DNA of 64,000 nucleotides from Rosa chinensis (taxonomy: Eukaryota > Streptophyta > Magnoliopsida > Rosales > Rosaceae), in NCBI RefSeq assembly GCF_002994745.2, contig NC_037091.1, forward strand, positions 9,982,501-10,046,500. Direction: 5' to 3'. A program made the translations under genes and the position numbers. The notes beneath the pieces were generated by a model. It did not search any database. It saw only the letters and a program-made list of their open reading frames with translations, and was not told the DNA's origin. Shown here in pieces: positions 11,577 through 23,678 of this stretch (position 1 is its first letter; each line of letters begins with the position of its first letter).

Positions 11577-13255
11577 TTTTATTTTTTATTCTCTCTTCTT
11601 TTTTTTAAACCAAATGATGACAACCTTTTATTAGAAGAACTAGTTGTTACAAGAAGTAGCAAAGAGCCCATCAAGAATCGGAGGGACACTCCCACTCCAT
11701 GAAACTTGTAGTCTCTAAAATAAGGCATTTTTATCAAGATTATAAGCAATCCTATGTGATTCTGTATAAACATATGTTAAAAAACCTGCCAATAGGGTCA
11801 AAGAGGAAGAGATGTCGTCGACGACTCTACCTAGCTCTGAGGTATCCTCCCCTTTGGCTTGAGCTGCTTGCACCAGATGCAAACAATCTGATTCGAACAT
11901 TATAGGTGTTAAGTGATTGTCCTCTGCTAGTTTACATGCAAGACGGCCAACAAAGGCTTCTACCATAATTGGAGACATGATATGATCAAATCTGTAGCAT
12001 GCTCTAGCCACGACCAAACCTGTTTCATCACGTACTACCACTCCAACACGACCTTTATGTGTGTTTTCATCATAAGCCCCATCCAAGTTAGCCTTAAGCC
12101 AACCAACTGGTGGAGGGCTCCAAGGTTTAACCCGGCGGCTGGCTTTGATAGTTTGTTTAGCTCGCGTAGCTTTGAACGAATGAAACAAGGATACAGCTTG
12201 GAAGTACACCTGAGTAATAGAATGAATCTTACCTGACCAGACTCTTTGGTTGCGTTCCTTCCATATACCCCAAATCAAGATTAGCAGTAAGGAAAAATCA
12301 CTACGTGAAAGAGAAGAGTGACAAAAGTAGAGCCAATCAAGCATTGAGCATGGAGGAGCCTCAAACACTGATTGGAGGGATGGAGCCATTCTGAAAAGAT
12401 CACTTGCAAAACTATAGTAACATGAGCTATAGTCTCCTCTTCTACATTGCAGAAAGAACACCCGCCAACAACATTAACCCGACGACGTCGGAGCTGTGAG
12501 ATGGTGGGGAAGATAGAGGTACATGCCTTCCAAATATGGACCTTAATTTTTCCTGGAACAGCAGCAGACCAAATGAACTTCCAAATACTTGGAATCTCCA
12601 CAGAACTGGAAGCAGACGTCAAACTTGTGTGTAGAGAACCAAAGGCCAAGTGATACGCACTTTTGGTAGTAAACCTGCCCTTCAAGTTGTAATGCCAAAT
12701 CACTCGGTCAGGCACATGATTGTTACTTAAAGGAATAGACCAAATCAATGTAGCCTCTTCAGCAGCAAAGTTTGCCGAAATCACCTCCCCATTCCACTGT
12801 TTGTCATGAATAAGGTCACTAACCATGGTGACAGTCGTACTCCCCTGCCTAACAGGCCGAAAAAGATTAGGTCTAGGGAGCCAAGGATCTTCCCACACCC
12901 TAATAGTGGACCCATCACCTACCTGCCAATGGATCCCCTTAGCCAAAATAGACCGCGCAGCAAAAATAACACGCCAACAAGCAGAAGGAGTGCGTGCCTC
13001 AAGGGCCAAAAGAAATGATGAATGAGGAAAGTACCTAGCCTTGAACAATCGACTGACAAGAGAGTTAGGATTCCTTAAAATGCGCCACCCTTGCTTCGCA
13101 AGCAACGCTAAATTATGAGCATGCAAATCTCTAAAAGCCATTCCCCCCTCCTTTTTTGAACAACAAAGTCTTTCCCATGATAACCAATGAATTTTTTTAG
13201 TTTCTCTTGATTGTGGCTTTACTTGTTTATCCTTATTAATTAATTTAGTTTTCAT
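11577..13255 (-). pseudogene. 3' part of a LINE ORF2: zf-RVT and RNase H domains
   Basis: The minus strand encodes the end of a reverse transcriptase (GGMAFRDLHAHNLALLAKQGWR is cut here to its core, LALLAKQGWR), a zf-RVT region with CSFCNVEEETIAHV near 12430, and after a frameshift an RNase H (RVT_3) domain with DGAYDEN, a MVEAFVGRLA segment carrying the catalytic Glu, and FESDC. The endonuclease and RT core are missing. The 5' break at 13255 lies just before a MULE insertion at 13288. A T-rich tract at 11577-11607 is the poly(A) tail of the minus-strand element. Confidence 0.87.
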
Positions 13256-13679
13256 AGTATTTTAAAATATAAAAGGTATTTATGTAAGGGTTTTTGTCCA
13301 TTTACCCCATTTTTAGAGATTTTTTTCCCACTTACCCCATTAAGTTTTTTTAATTCCCTCTTACCCAAAACACTCTAAGGAGGCCTTCCCTAATACCCAA
13401 TTAAGATTTTTTTTTTGTTTATTTTAATTTTTTTAATACCATTTTATCCTCACCCCTTTCAAACTTAGAGAGAGAGAGAGAAAATGGAAGAGAGAGAAAC
13501 CATAGGAGACTTCGCCGGAGCCCCGTCACCGGCCACTGGCCGCCAGAATCCCGGTCAACTTTCTCCGGATTCGGATCACCGGTCGCCAGATTCAGATTAC
13601 CTGCCGCCGGAATCCGGTCATCGGCTGCCGCCCACTGGAATTTGCTGAAAATCTCATCGGAAAGGTTTTTTTTGCCCCT

Positions 13680-14060
13680 AATAGACATCTATTGCCTCCC
13701 AATAGACCTCTATTGCCCCCTCAATAGACATCTATTGTCCTGATAGTCTATTGCCCCCCAATAGACGACTATCAGCCATGTATTGCCCCCCAATAGACGT
13801 CTATTGGGGGGCAATAGAGGTTTATGAAACCTCGCTAGAAATCTCCAAAGAGGTTGTTGTAGATCTCATATGGGGTCGGAGAGGTTTATTGCCCCCTGAA
13901 TAACCTGTATTGCCCCCCAATAGACACCTATTGCCCCTAATACCCATTTATTTTTTAAAATTAGACAAATAAAACTTTGATTAAAGAAAAAAAATGAGGA
14001 GATTACATCAATTCAAAACGTCTACTGCCTCCAATAGACGTCTATTGCCCCCTGATAATT
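13680..14060. repeat. Degenerate repeat field based on 'ttgccccccaatagac', with a 36-bp perfect palindrome
   Basis: The motif CTATTGCCCCCCAATAGAC and its inverse recur roughly ten times. At 13781-13816 two copies face each other to form a perfect 36-bp palindrome centred on gac/gtc. Confidence 0.85.
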
Positions 14061-14182
14061 TTTTTCTTTGTTCTTTCCTTCTGGGCCTTCTGCCCCCACT
14101 TTACCAAAATAAATAAATTAATTAAATACTGCACTCATTTTACAAAAAAAAAAAAAAAGATTTGGGCACCTAAGTCAAAAGC

Positions 14183-15203
14183 TAGGGATGGCAATGGGGC
14201 GGGTTGGGGATGGGGATCACAATACCATCCCCATCCCCGGGGTCACTCTCTATCCCCATCCCCGCCCCAATCCCCAATAAAAATATGTTGGGGATTCCCC
14301 ATCCCCATCCCCATTGGGGACTAGGCCTCCAAATCCGCCCCAATCCCCAATAAAAAATTAATAAATAAAATAATTTTTTATATGGTCTTTTTTAAAATTA
14401 AAATCTACAACAAATAAAACTATAATATAATTAAATTCATAAATCATAATTCAATGAGTACAAAAGTCAAAAAGTTCCTCATCCCAATCTTAGTAAACAA
14501 CAAAAAGTCTCGATAAAGTCTCCATAGCATGCCCATTTTATTCGAATAATGTGATGTTCTCTAAATCATTGCAAGAACCCTTCAACAAATAATATAACAA
14601 GGAAAACATGGTCAGTAAATTGTAGTAGTTATCGTGCCACAAGTTAATCAAATAAAATAAGAAGTATGAATATGAATATGATTTACCTCATCTTCACCAT
14701 TACACTCAGTATCATTTTCAACACTAACTCTCCTAGATTCTTCAGAATTTGATGCTGCTCGTAAAAAAAAAAAAACAGTTGTCAGCGAAATGCAAAACAT
14801 TAGAAAAAATTATAGTTGTGAATGTATCATTATTCGGTACCTTGTATCTCACTCCATAACCAATCTCGAGCACACATCAAAGCCTCTATTGTCTTTGAAT
14901 GGAGTCGACTACGATGAGAACTTATAATCCTTCCACTAGTACTGAAGCAAGATTCCGAAGCAACAGTCGAGACAGGAATTGCTAAAATATCTCTAGCAAT
15001 TTCTTGCAAAGTGGGATACTTAATTCCATTTGATTTCCACCAACACAATATATCAAAAGTATCATAATCATTTATAGGTAAGAGAGACTCCTCTAAATAA
15101 TGATCTAACTCAGACTTAACATGTGTACTGGTAACAGAAGAAGAAACAAAGACCATCCCCGCCCCCCTAATAGAATAATATAAATTTATATATATATATT
15201 AAA

Positions 15204-15234
<31 letters not shown>

Positions 15235-15404
15235 GGGCGGGTTTGGGGATGAGGATCACAATACCATCCCCGCCCCATCCCCAATCTTAGATAGCGGGGA
15301 TTGGGGATCCCCATCCCCATTCCCCATTTGTCCCCAAATCCGCCCCCCATTAGGGGCGGGTATCCAATGGAGCTCCGCCCCGCTGGGGATTTTTGCCATC
15401 CCTA
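14183..15404. mobile_element. hAT transposon derivative with 8-bp TSD
   Basis: Ends tagggatggcaa and ttgccatccc-ta are inverted repeats, flanked by the perfect 8-bp duplication tcaaaagc (14175-14182 and 15405-15412). Subterminal GC-rich blocks with repeated 'ccccatcccc' occur at both ends. It keeps only the transposase C-terminal exon (14830-15156), so it is internally deleted. Confidence 0.9.
14830..15156 (-). pseudogene. hAT transposase C-terminal (dimerisation) domain
   Basis: A 108-residue frame contains the hAT dimerisation signature: LDHYLEE, DILCWWKSN, YPTLQEIARDILAIPVS, ASESCFSTSGRII and a final ALMCARDWL. This domain holds transposase monomers together. The catalytic RNase H-like core and BED zinc finger are absent. 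The frame is open, yet only the last ~100 of the ~650 residues usual for the family remain. It lies inside the 14183-15404 element, so it is a relic. Confidence 0.9.
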
Positions 15405-15659
15405 TCAAAAGCCGAATGCGTTTCTCGTCGGTGTTCGGAGCTCCAACTCAAAGTAGTTGCATCTGGTCGAGCTGGTCCAAAGTAGATCATTCAATCAATC
15501 ACAGCCTTAGAGACAACGACGCCGGTGATGCCGAAGATGACGACGACGAAGTCGGTGCTAGAAAACAATGGGGAAGAAGGCCGACGGAGGGATTAGTGCG
15601 GGGAAGAAGGTTCAGATCGGAATCGGAGCTTTTGTAATTAAGATCCTCCTCATTGTCGT

Positions 15660-15674
15660 CGACAACGTCCTTGC

Positions 15675-15717
<43 letters not shown>

Positions 15718-15970
15718 TCCTCGTCGTCGGTGTCGACGTTGGGATCCTCCTCCTTGCAAAGAGAGAGAGAGAGATGGATCCTCGGGTCGTCGTCAACGTC
15801 CTTGCAGAGAAAGAGATCGGTGATGAGAGAGAAAGTGTGAGAGAGGGTCGTCGACGTCTTCCTTGCAGAGAGAGAGAGAGATCGGTCGTCAAAGGCGTCC
15901 TTGCAGAGAGAGAGAGAGAGTCGACGTCATCCTTGCAGAGAGAAATCGATATTGAGAGAGAGTCGGCGAG
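15660..15970. repeat. (GA)n tracts in a 'gtcgacgtc-tccttgca-(ga)n' minisatellite
   Basis: Five or so irregular units, each a GTCGTC/GTCGAC stretch, TCCTTGCA, and 5-18 GA dinucleotides. The longest GA run is 15678-15712. Confidence 0.85.
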
Positions 15971-16172
15971 AGAGATAAGGGTGGCAACCTGTGATTTTTA
16001 ATTTTTTGGAGCCCAAAATCATCATTTAGCTATCAAGTGGGGTTAGTGGAAACAAAATTTTGTTGGTGGTGTAAGTGAGCTAATTTTAGTCTATTTTGGT
16101 GCTATGGGTCAGGACCCTTTATGTAAAAGAATTTTATTTTAGCTAGCAAACTCTCTTCTATTAAATATAGTA

Positions 16173-16504
16173 CTAGTCTTGCCCACATATGCTGTGTATG
16201 TAAAACAGATTTTTTGTTTTAAAGTTTCTTTTTGTAGTATTTATGTCTTGGTAATTATTGAAGTTAGAAAAATATGAGAAGTTATCTGCAGATGAGGGTA
16301 ACAAGAAGTTATCTGCATAATAGGGTAGTGGGAAGTTAGTGGGAATATTTTTTTTCTTTTAATTGTTTACCAGTATTTTATTGTTTACTATAGTACCCTT
16401 CAAATATTAGAAATTATTTAAAAATAATATATGGTATGGGGGTCTTTGTGTCTTTTCACGTCCATTTTGGCTAACAAAATGGGTTCTCTTAATAATAGTA
16501 TAGA
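16173..16504 (-). mobile_element. Short non-autonomous Helitron (probable)
   Basis: On the minus strand it starts TCTATACTATTATTAAGAG after a host A and ends ...GGGCAAGACTAG before a host T, matching the Helitron rule A|TC...CTRR|T. A small hairpin-capable ACACAGCATATGTG lies about 10 bases before the 3' end. There is no TIR or TSD, as expected. Confidence 0.55.
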
Positions 16505-16644
16505 TAAATAAGTCGTGACTGAATTTAGTCATAGGTAGCCTAAAAATATGGTTTTGAGTATTTATTAGTCATTTTTCAAAGTTAGATATCTTTATATCAG
16601 ACTAAGGAAAATAAAGGTCCTAACAGTGAAAAAAAAAAAAAAAC

Positions 16645-16834
16645 TGTTAAAGGAAAAGCACATTATGTGCCTTCGTCAAAGAAACAGAAGAAGAGGGAAT
16701 CAAGCAATTACAAATCACAGCTCAATCAGCATTTAGTATCATCAATGTAATTGATATTTCCGTTGTAATCATATCCCTATATAAAGGGGTTATGAATGAA
16801 ATGAGTAGACCAATTCCAATTGCTTACTTTAACA
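16645..16834 (+). repeat. 5' LTR of the Copia element
   Basis: 190 bp, TG...CA ends, with a TATA-type 'ctatataaa' at 16777-16785. Nearly identical to 23679-23871. Confidence 0.95.
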
Positions 16835-18377
16835 CGTTATCAGCACGCTCAGAGCCAATAGCCAAAGAAAAAAACCTCAATTCTCTAGTTTCTTTCTTCT
16901 TCCCGAAAGAAAAAATCAAAACCCTAGAAGAAAAAAACATTTTTCTTCTTTTCTGCCGCACCCTAAAAAAAAAAAAAATTCCCTGACCAAGACCGGCCTC
17001 ATCCAGACTGGTCTCATCTCCCATTGCAGCAGCCCTGCCCTCTGCCCTCCCTAGAGAACACCGGCAGACCATCTGACCGCGTGGCCTCCGGCCCAACCCA
17101 GTCCCGGCACCCCTGCCCTACCTTCTGCAGTAGATCCCAGACACAGCTGCATCACCTCGATCCCACATCGATCCCGCCTGCAGACCACTTCCACACCCAA
17201 GAGCAATTTGCTCTCCGCACCCAAGCCGCCACCTCACTAACCAGATCATTCTTCCGGCCTCCCAGAGGCTCGCCTCCCGCCCTGCACCGCCGGAGCCCGT
17301 ACAGCACAGCAAGTACTCTGCATCCCAGCGCCTTGCAGCAGTGCAACACCGGCAGACCACCTCGCTGCTCCTCCGCACAGCCTAGCCCATCACTGCCCAG
17401 CCGAACCGGCCTCACCCGCGCACAACCCAGCGCTTGGCCTCCACCACCAGATCGCAGCACCGCCGGATCCCAGCACCTGCGTCAGCTACTCTTTTGCAGT
17501 TCTGCAAACCAGAAGTGAAGAAGAGCAGAAGGAGGAAGAAGACGTGAAGAAGAGGAAGGAAAAAGAAAAAAAAACCGGCCCAAAAAAAAAACCTGCAGGC
17601 CCAGAAACGAAAAAAAAAAAAAAAAAAACAAGCCCTGCAGCCCAACAAATCAGCAGGCCCAGCGGAACCCAAAAAAAAAAAACATCGCTACGCACACCTG
17701 CATCAACACGCGCGTGTGTTAGGATTGTTTTTTCTCGAAACCAAGTATGTTCTCTTTTATTTTCATACTATGGTATATTTAATTATTTATCATTAGAATT
17801 TTTTTTTATTTTTGAGCATGCTATTTTATTACTTGTTATATATGTGATATATATTCGTGGAATCTAAAGCATGTGATTTTCTTTTATGTCTACTATTTTT
17901 AAGCATGCTTTATACTTTATTATTTATGCAATTTTGAGCATGTTTTTATTTTATTTACACTTATATAAATTATGCCTACGCATGCTTTGTATTATGCTAT
18001 TGTTTACATTTTATTTTATGCATGATATATTATTGCTATTATTATGTGTAACATATATTTTGGTATACATTTACGAAATTTGAGCATGCCATGTAATTTA
18101 TTTTAATATATGCTATGTTTTTTATTATTTATTACGTGCTATGATTATTACTTGTTTAGAATGCTATACAAAAAGAATTGTGTTTTGCCATGATAATGAA
18201 AGTTCATGCGCATTATAAATACACACTTATTGTGATAAAGTATTGTCACATAGCCTTGAAAAAAAATGTGACCATTACGAATCTTGGTCTTGAAATCTAA
18301 TTCATATTTTTGGAAAATAATTCACGTAGATGTCTTTATGACTGCTTAATTTATATCTTCCCTCTTGTTTTATGTAG
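16835..18377 (+). other. Unusually long Copia leader (LTR to gag)
   Basis: About 1.5 kb. The first half (17000-17700) is GC-rich and codes in one frame for a 164-residue Pro/Ser-rich stretch without known domains. It ends with poly(A)-rich runs and the palindrome acacgcgcgtgt (17706-17717). The second half is AT-rich with repeated 'gagcatgctt'-type words. I regard the ORF as unproven. Confidence 0.6.
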
Positions 18378-19352
18378 ATGGCTGATCCAACTTGACCTGA
18401 GTTTGACATTTTGGACTCAGAAGGACTTGAGTACCATCGTTGGGTTTCCGATATGGAAACTGCCTTTGTGGCAAAAGACTACACTGCCACCATTACTGAC
18501 CCCAAAGATGATGAACTATCTAATAAGGTGAAAGCAGATGTCTTAATGTTTCTGAGGCGACATATTGATCCTAGCCTACGCTGGGAGGACCTTCAGTTGA
18601 AGACACCCAAAGCACTGTGGGATGCCCTTAAAGGACGTTTTGGGAACATTCACGATACTTTGCTCCCAGGACTGGCTGTTCAGTAGAATGGAATCCGCTT
18701 GCTTGACTATAAAAAGGTCAATGACTTCAACAAGGACATGTTGCGCCTAAAGGCACGTCTCAATTTTTGTGGAAGGGAAATCACAGAAGATGATATGATC
18801 TACAAGACTCTTACCACCTTTCCTAATTCAGCTTTTATACTAGCGAACCAGTATCAGTTGGAGTATGACAACAAAAGAATCACAACCTTCAATAAGTTGA
18901 TAAACCTACTACAAGTGGCTGAGAGACAAAATGAGATTCTCTTGAATAACGATGCCAGGCCCACTGGGACAAAGAAAATTCCCGAGGCTCATTATGGAAA
19001 AATGAAAGGTGGAAATAACTCTAATGCAAGGGGGTTTAGACGTGCTGATCCCTACCCACGTGGCAACAATGCACCACGTGGAAAGGGATATGGGGATCGT
19101 GAAAACAAGATGCAAAAGGAAAGAGTTGACAATGAACCATGTTATAGGTGTGGATTCATTGGGCATTGGTACAAGAACTGCCAAGCAAACAACAGAGTAG
19201 CAGCCAATTACAAGAGGTATAGAGAGTCTAAAGAATAAGAGGCTCACTATATGGAAGAAGAAGGTCATGACCTAGACGTCAACCTTACAATTGCAGACTT
19301 CAATGGCAAAGAGGAACTTGCTAAATTAATGGACGCTCTCAATCTTGACTGA
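18378..19352 (+). pseudogene. Copia gag (capsid and nucleocapsid) with stops
   Basis: Gag packages the element RNA in virus-like particles. After MADPT an in-frame TGA occurs at codon 6. The frame then runs through EYHRWVSDMETAF and the UBN2-type region (TPKALWDALKGRF), has a TAG after LAVQ, and continues through RITTFNKLINLLQVAERQNE. The zinc knuckle C-YR-C-GFIG-H-WYKN-C is intact. A further stop follows YRESKE. The last part, LAKLMDALNLD, is a typical gag end. There are at least three stops in one frame. Confidence 0.92.
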
Positions 19353-19715
19353 TCTGTTTTTATTTTCCAAAGACAGTTGTGAAGGCATAATGCCTCACTT
19401 TTAATTAGACTATTGTTTGGTCTTAAAGTTTATTTTCAATCATGGATTGATGAATAAGATTTCTGAACAAAGACCTTGATTTGATTATCGTTGGCTTATT
19501 ATATTTTTCGAATTTTATTCTGAAGCACTGAATTTATTCAAATTTATTTCTATACACATACTTACATGGTTCGACATAGCACTATAAAGATGTAAAGCAA
19601 TACATCTAGAAAAGAGAAAAATTATTAGAATGAAAAGAATACCATTCTACGCAAATAGAAATACTCTAAAGAATATGAGTTATATTTTCTAAATACCTCC
19701 CATTTATTTGTAAGA

Positions 19716-22123
19716 ATGAATGGAGGAGAACTTGAGTGCTTAGATGATAGTGGGACTACCCACACATTATTAAGAAATAGGCAATTATTCATTGAACTAA
19801 TAGCCTATAATTCCTCTGTGACTATGATGATTGGATTATCACAACTAATAAAATGGCGAGGAACTGCCAAATTTTTGCTGCCTAATGGCACAACATTTAA
19901 AGTCACAGACGCTCTATATGCACCAAGAGCTAATCGAACCTTGTTAAAGTTTCAAAGTTATTTGTGCCAACGGTTATCATGTAAAAACACACCGTGAGAA
20001 TGAAACTGAATACCTTGATATTACATCTAATGACTGTGGAAGGAAACGCATCATAGAGAAACTTATGAGTCAATCTAGTGGACTGTACCTCACTACAATT
20101 CGGATCATTGAATCCTATATTGTCACCAACAATGAAATGTAGGACACTGACTCATACAGGCTTTTGCATGACTGCCTATGGCACCGAGGTCGTGACATGA
20201 TGATCCGTATTTTTAAAGAATTCACACGGACATCCCTTCTTTCGAGTGAAAAATGGGAGAAAAATCCGCCACACTGCAAGGTGTCGGTTCTAGTATTGCT
20301 CAAATGCAGTCACTGCCTTCTGAAGTACCAGAAGCACTACCTCCCTCCCATTATGCCTCATTGACTATTTCAAAGGCACATCACTCATTTTGCAAAGCCT
20401 GCTCTTTAGGAAAAACAGGACCGAGACCTTCCTATGCTAAAGAGACAAAACAAAACATTCCATTCTTACAAAGGATACAAAGAGATATCTGTGGACCTAT
20501 CCATCCAGAATGCGGACCATTCAAGTACTTTATGGTTCTGGTGGATGCTTCGACAATCTGGTCACATGTCGTTTTATTGTCCACAAGAAATGCTGCAAAA
20601 CTCCTAGCACAGATTATACGCTTAAGGGCTCACCATCCTGATCACCCTATCAAGTCTATACGGCTTGATAATGCTGGAGAGTTTACATCAAAAGCATTTG
20701 ATGATTATTGCATATCTATTTGGATCGATGTAGAGCATCCTGTACCCCATGTGCATACACAAAATGGTCTCGCAGAAGCCACCATCAAAAGGCTACAGAT
20801 GGTGGCTAGGGCATTGGTTATGCGCACCAACCTGCCTATATCTGCATGAGGTTATGCAATATTGCACACAGCTTTACTTATTTGTTTCAGACCCACAACT
20901 AGCCAACCATTTTCTGCGTACCAGTTGGTAACTGGATATGACCCTGACATTTCACACTTACGCATATTTGGTTGAGTAGTATATGTGCCTATTGCGCCCC
21001 CACAACGCACTACAATGGGTCCTCAGAGACGATTAAGTATTTATGTTGGATACGAATCCCCAACAATTATCCGCTATTTGGAAACATTGACAGGGGATCT
21101 ATTTACCGCTAAATTTGTTGACTGTCACTTTGACGAGACAGTCTTCCTGTCGTTAGGGGGAGATAGGAAAAGGATTTTCCAAGGGAACGACAGGAATTGT
21201 CATGGTTTGTCCCCACTCTGTCTCATTTTGATCCCCGCACTTCACAAAGTGAAAGTGAAGTGAAAAGAATAATCGATCTTCAGAACGTAGCAGATTTGAT
21301 GCCTGATGCGTTTATTGATATCGTAAAAGTGACAAGATCACATATACCAGCTGCAAATGTGCCTGCAAGATTAGAAGTCCCCAACAAGGGGCACGGTGCC
21401 GCAGATAGAGGCACTGCAACCGCACTTAGTGGAGGTGTGGTTGAGGCCGTGGCTCCCCAAGGAAGAGGGGAGGTCACTTGGTTCAATTGACACTCACCCA
21501 AGGAAGAAGAGGGTGAGTAAGGCACAAACCAATCATCAATGTATAGAATCCCTCTCATGAGATTGTCTCTGATTATAGTTATGTCCATGAATCAATACTG
21601 GAGGACGCTCTGATGTTAAAAATGATTCCAGAGAACAAAGAAATCTCAAAGGATTATGAGAGTGCCTATGAGTTGATAGAAAGATCTTCCATACACATTG
21701 ATGATATATACTGTTGCTCAAGGAATCATAGAGCACGATGATATCGAACCACGCTCTGTTGCAAAATGTCAACAAAGAGCAGATTGGCCTAAATGGAATG
21801 AAACAATCCAGGCAGAATTAGAATCTCTGACAAAGAGACAGGTATTTGGTTTGGTAGTGCTAACCGCACCAAATGTAAAGCCTGTAGGACATAAATGAGT
21901 CTTTGTCAGAAAGCGTAATGAGAAGAATGAAGTCCTGAGGTACAAGGCTCGCCTTGTGGCGCAAGGTTTCTCACAACGCCCTGGAATTGACTACGAGGAG
22001 ACATTCTCTCCCAAAATGGATGTTATAACGTTCCGCTACTTAGTTAGCTTAGTAGTTTCCAAAGGACTGGAAATGCAGCTCATAGATGTGGTTACTGCAT
22101 ATCTCCACGGGGAATCTAGATTC

Positions 22124-22177
<54 letters not shown>

Positions 22178-23473
22178 GTGCCTGATGGCCTTACATTACC
22201 CAAGTCAAGTGACTCTAAACCACGGAGTGTGTTTGTAATTAAGTTGAAACGCTCACTTTACGGATTGAAACAATCAGGGCGGATGTGGTATACCCGTCTA
22301 AGTGACTACTTGATTAGGAAGAGATAGAAGAACGATGAAGTATGCCCCTACGTATTCATAAAGAAAACAAGTTCCGGATTTGCAATTGTAGCAGCATATG
22401 TCGATGATATGAACATAACAGGTACTCTTGATGAAATAAAAGAAACCGCGAGCTACTTGAAATCCGAATTTGAGATGAAGGATTTTGGGAAAACTTGATT
22501 CTCTCTAGACCTTGAACTAGAACACCGAATTTGGGGAATACTAATCCACCAGTCTGCGTATGTCCAAAAGTCAGGCAATATAACATGGACAAAGCGCATC
22601 CTGCTGGCACTCCCACGATCGTTCGAAGTTTGGATGCAAGGAAAGATCCATTTCGTCCAAAGGAAGATGACGAAAAGGTGTTGGGAGCTGAAATTCCCTA
22701 TCTAAGTGCAATAGGCGCATTATTGTACTTAGCCCAATTTACTCGACCAGACATTGCATTCTCAGTGAACTTGTTAGCTAGATTTAGCTCAGCGCCAACG
22801 CAGCGTCACTGGAATGGTATCAAGAACATCTTAGATACCTAAAAGGAACCATTGCCTTGAGACTGTTCTTTCCCTACAGAGAGACAAGAGGGACCGCAGA
22901 TGGAACTGCAATCCCTAAAGGAAATGTTGATGGCGAAAGCGCCACTCCCTACACTAAAACTCCAAATGACGTTTTGGTCGGTTTTGCTGATACTGGGTAC
23001 GTCTCTGACCCACATAAAGATCGTTCCCAAACTGGTTATATATTTACCAATGGAACACGGCGATATCTTGGAGATCAACCAAGCAAACCCTTGTGGCTAC
23101 CTCCTCGAACCACTCAAAGATCATTGTTGTACATGAGGCGGTTCGTGAGTGTGTATGGTTAAGAACTATCATTGCACATATTCGAGGGATTAGTGGTTTG
23201 AGTTCTACCACTGAAGAGCCTACTTGCATTTATGAACACAATGCAGCTTGCATCGAACAGATGAAGCTAGGTTATATTAAGGGTGATAACACAAAACACA
23301 TATCTCCAAAGTTGTTCTACAATCAGCAACAACAGACCCTCCTCAAGATTCAAGTTAATCAAGTAAGGTATGAGGAGAATGTGGCAGATTTGTTCACCAA
23401 ATCACTACCTAAGGCCACATTTGAGAAACATGTGAAAAGCATAGGAATGCGAAGACTTTCAAAGTTCACTTGA
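19716..23473 (+). pseudogene. Copia pol: protease, integrase, reverse transcriptase, RNase H, broken
   Basis: Order and landmarks: protease active site DSGTT near 19744; integrase zinc-binding H...CKAC near 20386 and core with DICGP, FMVLVDAS, IRLDNAGEFTS (the D,D,E set) to about 20849; reverse transcriptase with YKARLVAQGFSQRPGIDYEETFSP, LIDVVTAYLHG, LYGLKQSGRMWY and the catalytic AYVDDM near 22399; RNase H with [20 protein letters not shown], and the C-terminal VADLFTKSLP. About a dozen frameshifts or stops separate these pieces. A (TA)n run interrupts RT after LHGESRF. Not functional. Confidence 0.93.
22124..22172. repeat. (TA)n microsatellite inside the RT region
   Basis: About 24 TA units between the codons for LHGESRF and MKVPDGL. 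It keeps the frame open as repeated Tyr-Ile, which is alien to the RT fold. Confidence 0.95.
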
Positions 23474-23669
23474 TTAATGTAATGATCAGGGGGAGGTGTA
23501 GACGTCAGAGGGAGTCTAACACACACATGTCATTCTCAAATGTAGAAGGTGCGTTGTACTCTTTTCCTTCGACCAAGTTTTATTTTTGTCCCACAGGGTT
23601 TTTATTGTTACTTGGCAAGGTTTTTAGTGAGGCAACAACTCATGCACCATTTCGTCTTTGACTTAGCAT

Positions 23670-23678
23670 AAGGGGGAG
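23670..23678 (+). other. Polypurine tract of the Copia element
   Basis: AAGGGGGAG directly before the 3' LTR, the expected primer for plus-strand DNA synthesis. Confidence 0.85.

Larger units (their letters stand above)
13288..16117. mobile_element. Mutator-like element with weak TIRs, 9-bp TSD
   Basis: The 9-bp direct repeat tttatgtaa occurs at 13279-13287 and 16118-16126. The ends are GGGTTTTTGTCCAT and, inverted, GGGTCCTGACCCAT, so terminal similarity is short and imperfect. The interior is GC-rich UTR-like DNA, a 'ttgccccccaatagac' repeat field, and (GA)n minisatellites. A hAT element is nested inside at 14183-15404; without it the MULE is about 1.6 kb. No transposase is seen. The superfamily assignment rests mainly on TSD length. 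Confidence 0.65.

Noticed and set aside
13781..13816. Palindrome as a transcription terminator
   Set aside because: No gene ends there and the genome is eukaryotic; it is part of a repeat field.
17024..17518. 164-codon Pro/Ser-rich frame as a gene
   Set aside because: It sits in the Copia leader between LTR and gag, other frames there are also open, and no homology was recognised.
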